From assembly GCA_026182355.1 (NCBI GenBank), contig JAPFBL010000255.1, positions 3,534,001 through 3,598,000 of the forward strand: a stretch of DNA of 64,000 nt, in the 5' to 3' direction. A program made the position numbers and the translations under genes. Origin of the DNA: Hermatobates lingyangjiaoensis (taxonomy: Eukaryota > Arthropoda > Insecta > Hemiptera > Hermatobatidae). Within the stretch, counting starts at the first letter, position 1. The number at the start of each line of letters is the position of its first letter. Below are positions 1-10,625 of this stretch, one piece after another. The notes under the pieces are model-generated. The model was not told the origin of the DNA and made no database searches. It worked only from the letters and a program-made list of their open reading frames with translations.

Positions 1-65
1 ATTGTTTTTATGATTGGGCAAATGGAGACAGATGCATGAATAAATAATGTATTAAACTGTTTGTA

Positions 66-835
66 AAAAACAAATACATCCACGGAATATCAACCAACAG
101 AAACCAAAATAAAAAAAAATTACAGTAAAAAGAAAACTACAAAAGGATCATAAACTAGCCAGTGTTATTGTTCTCATTTAAAAACAAACATTTGTTTAAA
201 CATACTTACTTCTTCTCAATTATTAAGACCAAAAAAGCACAATTTTGAAACAGATAAGTACAATATTACAAAATAATTCTGCGAGGATACCTCTAACAGA
301 GCATTCAAGCAAACAAGTAGACCGTAACAAATACAGGACGTAAGAAAATTAAAAAACAATAAAAAAAACAAAAAATACAAGAAATTAAGGGAAAAACTAC
401 AAAAATTATTACCTTCTTTTTGAGGAAAAACACTATTTTCCTCAACACTATAAAGGTATCGACTGTTAAATAGTGTTTTTCCTAAAAAAAGAAGGTAATA
501 ATTTTTGTAGTTTTCCCCTTAATTTCTTTTTTTTAATTGTTTTGTAATTTGCTTGCATCTTGTGTTTGTTACTGTCTGTTTGTTTGCTTGAATGCTCTGT
601 TAGAGGTATCCTCGCAGAATTGCTTTGTAATATTGTGCTTATCTGTTTCAAAATTGTGTTTTTTGGTCTTAATAATTGAGAAGAAGTAAGTATGTTTAAA
701 CAACAAGTGTTTGTTTTTAAATAAGAACAATAACACTGGCTAGTTTATGATTCTTTTGTGGTTTTCTTTTTACTGTATTTGTATTTGTTTTTCTGGTTTC
801 GTTTGGTTGATATTCCGTGGTTGTATTTGTTTTTG
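66..835. repeat. Large foldback element, arms about 370 bp
   Basis: Bases 66-438 and 467-835 are inverted copies with scattered mismatches and small indels; the ends are near TACATCCACGGAATATCAAC and its complement GTTGATATTCCGTGGTTGTA at 807-826. A spacer of about 28 bp separates the arms. Both arms are T-rich/A-rich and carry no convincing coding sequence; the open frame over 466-651 is an arm shadow. The left edge of the window is close, so the element may extend. Confidence 0.85.
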
Positions 836-866
836 CTCTACTTATGTCGTTAATAAATTGTTTTTT

Positions 867-905
867 AGCCTTGAAAATGCCAAACAATTTTTGGCGAAAC
901 CTCGC
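867..905 (+). ncRNA. Hammerhead-like remnant beside the first foldback
   Basis: CTTGAAAATGCC, six loop bases, then GGCGAAACC: a perfect GCCAAA/TTTGGC stem II followed by GAAAC. The 5' box is TTGAAAA, two changes from CUGAAGA, so it would be inactive. The stretch after GAA (ACCTCG) is not palindromic. Confidence 0.4.
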
Positions 906-1169
906 TCTATAAACAGGTGTTTAATTTTCTTTAAACCACAAGCCTCAACACCCCTTCTTTGATCTTTATTATTTAATTACTTTATTCATTCAATATTATT
1001 ATTCGTATTCTGAGTTTTATTTTATCATAGCTAAGTGCGTAACTTTTATTTATGTGTATAAATTTCTTTGTTCATCCCTCAATTTTTTCTTTTATTTATT
1101 TATTATTTTTTCATATTTCCTAATTTAATTTAATTATAATTTGATCCATGTCTACCTTATTCTCTGTGA

Positions 1170-1450
1170 CCGGGCGCGTATGCGGCAACATGGTTGGTCT
1201 CCAACCGCCTCTGAACCAGTGCTTTTGGTTTCCCTCTCTTATCTCTCTTAAAGACGGTTCAAACCGAAAATTAGAGATGTAAGTGTATGTTTTTAATTTC
1301 TCTATGTTTTTTTATTTACATTGAACTATATTTGTCCGTTTTAGATAGTATTTTCATCTAAAAAGAATATATATATATATATTTACAGTCTCTACTTTTT
1401 AGTTTAACCGTCTTCAGGAGAGACGAGATAGGGACACCAAGCACACTTGC
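1170..1450. repeat. Foldback with hammerhead-like cores on both strands
   Basis: GGTTGGTCTCCAACCGCC, TTCCCTCTC and GACGGTTCAAACCG near 1190-1270 recur inverted at 1400-1470. Plus core: CTC|TTAAAGA 1248-1254, stem II GGTTCAAACC, GAA 1266-1268, AATT 1269-1272, A, GAGA pairing back to TCTC. Minus core: CTGAAGA (1417-1411) with GTCTC upstream and GAGAC downstream as stem I. A related single copy is at 12030-12130. Confidence 0.6.
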
Positions 1451-1480
1451 GAAGCGACGGTTGGAGACGGAAAAAAAAGT

Positions 1481-4400
1481 TTTATATATATTATCTGTTT
1501 GTCTCAGAACATATCTACTTCAGTAACTATGAACATTTAAAAGATTTTAAAACTTGTAGCTTCTAGTACCTAAGTAAAAAAGTTAAAAATGTCAAATGTT
1601 TCACGATATTTCCAAATTTAATTGCATTTATATACTTACACCTTTTGGATGCTCCTCCCTTCTTTTTATTGGTATGACATTTACCTGAAAGTTTAATCGC
1701 GTTGTAACTTTCCATATATTTTTGGCCACTGTTGGTTAGAACTTTAGTCTAACTGATTTAGTAAAGGTATTTCGTATGGTTGTGGGTGGCTGTGATAATG
1801 GAAGACTGAGATGAAAGCTGTGTTATGTAAGGTCTATATTTATTGAATTTAGGCCTATGAGAGTGCTTTCCTTTTATATTCTTTATGGGACAGTAATTAA
1901 TAACACATGAAAATAGGTTCCTATGCCCATAACATTGAAGATAGTTTATTTTAGATTGCTTCCTTGTTCCAACAATGCATTTTTAGGATGAATTAATAGT
2001 TATTTCCGAATGTTAAATAAAAATATTTCCACTATTACTTCGTTTTATGCTTTTCTTAAAGATTTCACAGCTTTACCATTGATGTGTGGGTAATATATTT
2101 CATTAAATCAAAATTTAATATGGATTATCTATAACACATTATTTACGGTATTATTTTTTCGTAAGTTGAGTTTCTTTACTAAGTGGAAGTAATATAATTA
2201 TTTATATTACTATTTATTTCAATTTATTTTTTATCTATTTTATCTATTTTTTTTTTACTATTAATTTCAATGCAAATAAAATATTTTCAATATAACCGTG
2301 AATTGCATAACTACCTCGGTCAAGAAACAAATTTCGTTTTTGATGATGTAGTACTTTATTAAATTGTCTATACAAAACAAAAGTTCTACTATATAAGTAT
2401 GCATTACAATTTAATTTAGATTATAATATTGTTTTGTTGGACAGAGATGGTGGCTTAACATCATTGTCTTAACTAAAATTCAGCGTTTTTAGCTTTTCTT
2501 TTTGTGTTGCCGACCTATTTAAAAATTCAATTTATCAGTGGTCAATGATACTACTGTCATAAACCAAGATTGATAGTTTGATAAAACCAAGATATGATGT
2601 AACCAACCAAGACGTCTAAAATAACATACAGCTCAGTGGTTGTTTAAGAAACATCGTTTCGCTAAAACAAGTGACACTTGCGCCAAATATTTACTTAACA
2701 CCCACATGTTTCTAAAGGTTTTTGCCTCAATAAGTTTAGGTAAATATAATATTGGATGGCTTGTACTCCTCCAGATCTATGCTATTATAATAAGGGAGGT
2801 GTTAATGACTGACTGAATCATCAAAGAGCCCAGACTACCAAACCGCCATCAATCCCACACTATTGTTGTAATTTTTGAACTTAACTTCTCCATATTATGC
2901 AAATTTATAAAAGAAAGATTTTTTTTTCTTGAAAATGAAATAAACTTCTTTAGTTTAATGTTATTACATATTAGGAAACAGTTTAATCTTTCATTACTTC
3001 TAAAAATGTACTCTATGGCAGTGAAAAGGATTATTGGAAAGATAAGTTCAATTTATTCCAAAGTGATGGTAACTTAGCTCATTCAACGGGATTTCATTTC
3101 AGGAGACAAGTAAGGGTAAGTAGGATACGGTCCCTACAATCACAACTATTACATGGTTTTTGTTGACTTTAAGTTCGTTTGTTTCATTCGTTTGTACTTC
3201 ACTTCATTGGTCAAGCTAGGTTTTACTATTTAGTTGGTAGTAATTCTGAAAACTTAATCTTTTTTTTTAAATTCATCCATTGCATTTCGTTTCGTGAAAA
3301 ATGATAGCGATATATTTATTTATTGTATAAATCAGATTTATTTGTATTTGATAGTTTATTTCGATTTACTTTGAAATTTCACCCTTATGAAGCTGGGATG
3401 ACAGTTTAAATACCTTACAACTATCAAATCAACTAACTTGTTTACTTGTATTTGAAGTTAACTCATGTATTTAGGATTGTATTCCAAAGAACTATATTCG
3501 ATAATGGATAGCTAATTTGAAATTTTAGTATATTGATTGGTCTCTAAACCACCCTTTAATGATTACATCAGCATGTAGAACAGTGCTTCTCTATCGCTGT
3601 GGTGCTATTGTGAAAACGCTATTGTTGAGAGAGAGAGTGGCGTTCGAAATAGAGGGGTGTGCTCTCTACAAACGACGTCAAAATAGGAGCGCCAAGCTTT
3701 GAATTATCAATGGCATTGCAAGGTGAAGCAAACACATCTGTCTCTGATAAGGAACGGTTATTTAATGATAACACCAAAAATTCAAAGCAGATGACTACAT
3801 TATTAGAACTTGAAAAATAATGAATCACAAAAACAAAATTATTAGGACCACAGAAGTTGTTAGTAACAATTAAAGAAGAATGTTACCAAGTAAATTTTCC
3901 GCCCAATTACCGTTTTCAAATCTTATCCACCTCTCATAGTGAATCTCAATTTCACATTCTAGTATGTAAAACTGTATTTCTTTGTAAAACTGAAAGGTAC
4001 ACAAGGCCCGAAACAGGTCCAGTGAAGAAGGAAATTTTCGAAATAAAATGCTTATAATGGATAAATTATACAAATTTCGTTAAAATAATTTAAAATTGAA
4101 ATGTAATCAAAAGTATTGATATTAAAGTTAGGAAATAATGTTTCTATGATATAGTTAGAAATAATGACACATAAGATTGGCATGTTAGCTGCTACTGATC
4201 TACCTAGAACAGCAATAGGGAATCTAAGGCCAAGGCCAGCTAGTGCAAAGAGCAGCTAATGAATGCATAAGGGGAGCATAAACTAGAGGAGCAAATGAAC
4301 TGGGCAGAGTTACTCCATGCAATGCCCTTTTCCCGCTGGGCATTCTGTAATCGCGAGCCAAGTGCTCATTGCAGCGTGGTAAAAATCATTGCCCAATTCT

Positions 4401-5652
4401 ATCGTCATCAGTTATTTATTAATTTTATTTTAAAGCTACCTAATGCTCCAAAAATATTAATATGTTCTGTAGAAATATGTTTATTTCTTATCATCTAATT
4501 AACATTTGACTGTTTTTAAAAGAAATATTTGCGTGGAAATACTTTAATTGCAATAAGATTAATTAGATTTGCAAAATGGTGTATTTGATGTGCAAAAGAA
4601 TGTTTTCATTTCCAAAAGGGTGAATTTGATTTTTGAAAACTTTAGTATATATTTGAATTAAACCCATTCCAGTCGTAATTTTCCGACAACCAGTACACAA
4701 CACCTCTGGTGGAGAGTTTCGTATATGGGATTGTGCATGGGTATTTCGACTGGATCGAATATCAATTTACTCAGTATGACTTGTGTGCACCTCGCGTTGA
4801 GGGATCTTTAAATGGCGTTGGATTAGGTTTTGTTATCAAGTGCACTACCCCCATTCCTCTCTTACAGATGAACTCTTTCAACCCTCATAATAAGCCGCCA
4901 ACCCCTATATTACGCTTCTCAAAATCCATCCATTCACATCATCCCTTATGTCCCTTCTCATTTCATTTTTTTTTCCTTTCTGCTTACACGCTTTAAAACC
5001 AACTTTTACCTCATTATTGTACCTTTTTTTTATAAGAAAATGAATTTAGGTAGGTAGAAGAAAAAATTCTGAATAAATGATGCCATATATAGCTTAGCTG
5101 ATTTCAGGATTTTTTTTTTATATTTTTTTACTTATCATTGAAATTTAGTGCCCATTACCTCATATCGTTGGATTATACTTCTACAGCATTTGCTGCATTG
5201 CCTGTTTAAATAAAATATATTCTAAGATATTTTCCCAGAATTAGGGTACTCTTAGATGTGTAGTTGTGGGTCTATCTTCTAATTTTTTTTTTATTATTAT
5301 ATTTAATCTTACTGTTACGTGGTCATTTCTTGTGACGTATCACAGGCTAATACATATGGTATGCAGATTTCTGAATGCTTTAAGGCCTTATTATTGATTT
5401 GTAAGGTGCTTAATTCTTAATCAATGGTTTCCTGTTTGTCACAGACCAAATATAAATGGAAAGCATTGTCATAGACCCACAGTGGATAGTTATCAGTGTG
5501 TCAGTTGGCATCCCTGGTTTATCTAATTTGGAGATTCTCTAATTATAATTATTAATTTCTGTGAGTTTTCTGTACTCGTGTAAAATAAACTGTGTTTTTA
5601 GCCCTTCAAAACTATTAGAAAGATGAATCATTGATAAAAGAACTGAGAGATA
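1481..5652. other. AT-rich intron, nothing recognised
   Basis: Presumed upstream intron of liprin-alpha. No conserved exon, RNA gene or clear repeat seen. Open frames at 3619-3828, 3857-4073, 4295-4498 and 4709-4996 have no recognisable motif and overlap on both strands. Confidence 0.6.
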
Positions 5653-5961
5653 TACCCTCATGCCTCGATTTAACGGACTGAAATGAGTGAACACCGGTCA
5701 GGTATTGTCTGAAGTTTCCTATACTACTATATTTCAAGTTTTTAATAAACTCAAGTTTCTGTGATACTTTTAATTAAATATTTAATATTACACAAACAGC
5801 ACACAAAACAGGACCAAAGATGTTGAAAAACACTGACCAAACAGCTATACGCTATATACAGCTATACGTGTTCCGCCACAGCTGTAGACAAAGTCACAAA
5901 TTTTGTCCGTTGTTTCCGAAATCCGTTCAAGTGAGGTCCGTTAAATCGAGGAATGAGTGTA
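5653..5961. mobile_element. pogo/Tigger-like MITE with TA target duplication
   Basis: Imperfect terminal inverted repeats CCCTCATGCCTCGATTTAAC (from 5655) and GTTAAATCGAGGAATGAGTG (to 5959), flanked by TA on both sides. TIRs of the type CAxTCxTTCCTCGxTTTAACGG are typical of Tc1/mariner-superfamily pogo/Tigger MITEs. About 305 bp with no transposase; internal sequence has two copies of an AGCTATACG-like motif. Non-autonomous. Confidence 0.7.
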
Positions 5962-8900
5962 TGACTATTAGTGTCATTGTAATTTAGTGATGAAAATCTG
6001 TAATAACCATGGTATCTGCCTAATTATGTATGCTAATTTCTATTTCAAAAATTAAAACTGGATTTTTTCGGATAATATAGTAAGTATAATTTCGGATAAT
6101 AATTAGAACTCCCAATATTACACCTAACGAGTTTACTCAGATTGCAAAATGCACATAAATATTTACTTAATTCCAATTAACTCCAATATTTATGAGTGCC
6201 TAGAAATTCAGTGTACTGAACCTTGACAATGTGGCTTTTAAGACATATTTTCTTCAAATGAAAAGAGCGAGATCCATATGCTATGTAGTGCCTTTACTTT
6301 TATGAAACAAAGAATAATATTAATAAAGGGGGATGTAATCCTGAATATTTTTAAAATATGTAGACGAACTTTGAATTGAATTTTGAAGTATCTCCATCAT
6401 TATTAAGAAGTAATAGTCCTACTCATATCGAACATTTGAAAAATTCATTAGTTTACTTTCTTTGATACTTAAAATGTTGGTTTTTGATTCATTCCATAAT
6501 TTTTTCACCTTGCATTAAAAATAAATACTTCCCTTATTTGCTTGGTAATCTTTAGTTATAATTACGTCCTACAAAACAGCAATGAATAGGAATAATACAT
6601 GTCAAAATATTTCCTATTAAGGTGATTGAATGAGTAGATTTTGCAAGTGTTCTATTCACGGAGGACAAAAGTCTGACCAGTATGGTGGTCATCCGTCTTA
6701 TTTATATCCTCAAACCTGTCTTGGTCTCAAAGTTTTCTCTTCCATTCTTTCATTTATTTATGAAAAAATACATTATACGCCTTCTTAGCTCGATAAGTTT
6801 CTGTAACCTGGATAAATTTATACTTTTTTTTTGTTATGTATCCCTATAGAAACACAGTATTATCAAAATATATTGCCAATGTCTAGAATCGTTTACACTC
6901 TACTTTACTATAAGCACAGCCCTTCTCAACTACAGAAAAAATCAGAAAAAAATCAGCAATTCATTTAATTAATTTATTGTATTGTCAATTTAAGCACCAT
7001 AGATTTTGCGTAGTTTATAATGTCAATTTCTTTTAGTTCTTAAATTGTTTTCAATTTGCTTAGTTAGTTATGGTAAACTGAGCAATTTTAAGTTTCGTTT
7101 AAAATGCGTTTCGTTTTTTGAAATTTTTGCGATAAAGAAACTAAAGAATTAATATTTTTAGAGTACATTTTATATTATGTTATGTAGTTCATTGTAATTA
7201 ATTCTCCTAAACGTGAATCATTTCAAGTGATAAATGATATTTATTATCATCATTATCTTAAGAGATATTTATTTCAAATAAACTACATCTTCACCTATGA
7301 GTTTTATAAATTCAGGTAAACTAATCCAACAAAATTTGTAACAAAATAGTTTATCGCTGACAAACTTGGCTGATAGCTGTCTTTACGAATGCGATTTCAA
7401 GAACAGAGTCCCGCGAATGCTACGGAATCCCACAATCATCAACGCGTTGAATTTCTACAGTAACACTGTGCAAATAAAAAGCAAAACTTTTCTTATGTTA
7501 GTACTTGTTTAATTCTTAACGACCTTCTTCGACTAAGGTGAGGAAAAGAAACAGTTCGACACTTCCCTCATAGGCAGGCCAATGTGTTACAACAATTCAT
7601 CAACCAATGTAGAAGGATAAAAGTCTATTGAAGCTATAAATGATTTATGTATTATTAAAAATGAATTGTTTATCGATTTTGTGCAAACAAGGGACCTTGT
7701 TTTGTTGGTGGCGCCGTTGTGTTAAGCTGGAAATGCTTAAGATTAAGCAGCGCTTGCTAAATGGAGGTGAGGCCACCGCGCTCCACAAGTCGGCATGATG
7801 GGTGCTATTTGTATTAGTGGACATACGCGCATTATTTCCGCCAGATATTCCACTCATGTCACTCGCCCCATTCCCTTCATTCCTACTCAACCTTTTTCCC
7901 TTCCTCTTTCCATTTCACTCTATATTGCTTCTCCCATATTATTCCTGTACCCTTTAAATTTCACTTCTTATTTTCACACAATTTTATTTATAGCAGAAAT
8001 TCTTTATTTTCTTCATAATTTTATTCAAAGTGGAATTGTTTATTAAAAATAGGTAAGTTAAAAGCTATTAATTCTATTCATATACTTTTGTTGGGGTTAG
8101 GAAAAAAGAAACCGTGTTGCAAAGAACGGCTTACACCAGCACCTTAAAAGTGATAAGCTCAGTGACTGGCTTCTCCTGCATCCCTCTATTCTACTTTCTT
8201 TTCTGAAATTGAATCATTCCATTTAATCCTCTTGTCAGACAACCAGGTTCTGAATGCAAAATCATGGGGTATGAACATGTCTCCTGCTTAAGGATGTCTA
8301 GCAAAATTGTAATGAATATATAAGATGTAGACTTGCAGATATTTCTTAAGAAAGAAAAAAAATCCTATACAGGAAGAAACTATGAATACTCCATATAACT
8401 TAGGTTAGATACTCATAAAATAAAATGAATCTTTACAAATATCCATACAGAGTGTATACGAAAGTATGACTTTCTTTATACAAATAAACATAGAGAGGTC
8501 AAGTAAACAAAAAGTATTTTACTTATTGATAAAGACTGCTCTATACTTATAACCATTTATAATATAAATTGTATAGTTTTCAATTTCATACATTTAAGAA
8601 ACAACTAGCTCATAAAACTGCAAGTTTGCATTGCTTAAATATTGAACCCTATATACCTATAGCACGGGAATAAAATAGATCATAAAATAATAATAAATAA
8701 ATAATAAAATAAAATTAAATGATCAATATTTAATGTGTGGTTTAAAATAGTAAACGGACACTTATTTAAATAGGCATTCATTATTCTGATAATCGTTCTC
8801 TGACTCAGAAATCATCATACTCATAGTACGATGCTGTTAATATCTATGTCGTTCTGAAGTTTTAGTTTTATTATTAGCAAAACTTTCGGTTTTATTAATT

Positions 8901-9055
8901 AATCAGTATAGAGTAGAATAATAATGGAAATAATAAAAAGATATAAAGGAGTTATAAAAAATAATGTATTTATGTATGAATCAGCGTTTTAATAGGATAA
9001 GTGTGTTCAGCGCCTATCAACTGTGTCTTATAGGTGTATTTTAAATACTGTAATT
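5962..9055. other. AT-rich intron, nothing recognised
   Basis: No exon or element supported. 7780-8040 is slightly GC-richer with open frames on both strands, but without a recognisable product. Confidence 0.6.
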
Positions 9056-9285
9056 ATATATTATAAAATTCATGCATATTATTATTACCACTGAGGTTAG
9101 TATGATTTATATTATTAATATGGCAAACCGTCATACCTCGTACAGTGATGTTGAAGCGCTTTCGGACATTGTCCATCTTCAATCGCAACTATTGAAGATG
9201 GACAACGTCCGAAAGCGCTCCAACGACTCCAACATCATCGTACGAGGTATGACGTTTTGCCATATTAATAATATATTATAAAATT
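9056..9285. mobile_element. 200-bp foldback with 15-bp target-site duplication and hammerhead-like cores
   Basis: A 15-bp direct repeat (ATATATTATAAAATT) lies at 9056-9070 and 9271-9285. Inside, arms of about 75 bp are inverted (for example CATACCTCGTAC at 9132 and GTACGAGGTATG at 9240) with a 7-bp spacer near 9184-9190. The right arm reads TTGAAGA 9192-9198, stem II GGAC-AAC-GTCC, GAA 9211-9213, palindrome AGCGCT 9214-9219, C. The left arm carries the same core on the minus strand. Confidence 0.8.
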
Positions 9286-9934
9286 GAGCTAAATAATAAT
9301 ATTAAATTAAATTAATAGTAATTAAATAATATAATAAGTAATATAATATTATAATAATAAATAATATATTATTATAGTTTTGAATAAACTAAGATTGGAA
9401 AGGATATTTTAAGTGGCATAATCAATTTAAATCATTTGTACATAGGAGAAACGTTTTCAAATATGTGTTGATAGGATTTTGAAAGTTGAACGTTTGGATA
9501 CATTTTTCTGATTGAAGACAAACATAAAAGATTTCAATATTGATATAAGTGTATTACGTCAAACAAATTCTCAACTCTGAACCTTCATGGACCCCAGGGC
9601 CTATATGGTAGAGGGGTTGCTTTTTGAACTCACTTCTTTAGATATTCCTATAAGTAGAGTGTCTGCATATATATCTTGTGCTTAGTATAACCTGAAATGC
9701 AAATTAATTAGTCAGGTATCGAATGTTTTATTATAGAAAGGTTTAATAATACTAAAATTGAAAATGTTACATGTTAAATTAGAAATATTTATTTTAAATA
9801 CTGGAACTATTTATTATATAAGTTAGGTTGCAGTAGCAGTCTAACAATAACCACACATGGGCTAAACATTGGCTCTTTGTGATACTGCACCATGAACATT
9901 CTACATAAGGAATCCTAAATTCTGATAACTCAAG

Positions 9935-10116
9935 ACTAGGGATGTTAACAAGTACCTGACATCGTACAGACTCAGGACTGACGGCTTAACGTCCTGTCCG
10001 AGGGACGACGTGCTTTATTCATTTCCCGCGTGAGTAAATCGAGGGCCAGAGTGGGTATTGAACCCCGGATCTACCAGTCCAGAGACCAGCACTTTGCCAG
10101 TCGAATAACCAGGCCT
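9935..10116 (-). mobile_element. tRNA-derived SINE-like fragment
   Basis: On the minus strand a pol III A-box-like TGGCAAAGTGCTGG (10099-10086) is followed at tRNA spacing by a B-box-like GGTTCAATACC (10064-10054), then a body containing GGACGTTAAGCCGTCAGTCC (10000-9973 region). This is the layout of an arthropod tRNA-derived SINE. No poly(A) tail or duplication is clear. Confidence 0.5.
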
Positions 10117-10550
10117 GCATTTATTATATATACAATATAAATAATATATTAAGTAGAATATACAGATATATGGTTAAATTATTTATAATGCATTGAATAA
10201 ACACAATTGAAAATATTAAATACATATATATGTTTATTATTTTTTTAAAAAAATGTTAAATGTACTTTACTTTATGACGAAGACATATCAAATATAAAAC
10301 TTCTTTATAATAAAAGAATTCTGTTTGGCCTACCTCTTAATCTGTATTTAATGATTTTCTAAATTAAATATATATATCTAAATGCGCTGGACTTATAAAA
10401 ATTTTGATAGGGTGATTTTGATTTGTAAATAGGTAAAATTGAATTGCAATAGCGTGACTTTAACCTAAAATTTATATTTAAAAGTTGTGATATGTAAATT
10501 GTAATTTTTTAACTTTATTAATAAACTATTTGGTTATGTTTTCGTTACAG

Positions 10551-10625
10551 GTCAGAGAAAGATTGAGAGTTGCTCTAGAAAAAAATAACGCCTTAGAAGA
10601 GGAGCTTTCAAATGCCAAAGATGAG
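10551..10625 (+). CDS. Liprin-alpha: Liprin-alpha exon (coiled coil, [19 protein letters not shown])
   Basis: Twenty-five codons, phase 0 at both ends, acceptor TTCGTTACAG and donor GAG|gttgg. The peptide [19 protein letters not shown] is a hallmark of the liprin-alpha coiled coil, so this is the first exon of the gene that I can see here. In the family the preceding residues (ending near KALDEK) come from an exon that must lie left of base 1 or was missed. Confidence 0.93.

Noticed and set aside
3103..3116. Possible micro-exon between TTTCAG and GTAAG
   Set aside because: Thirteen bases with no family match and no phase partner; chance splice-like signals.
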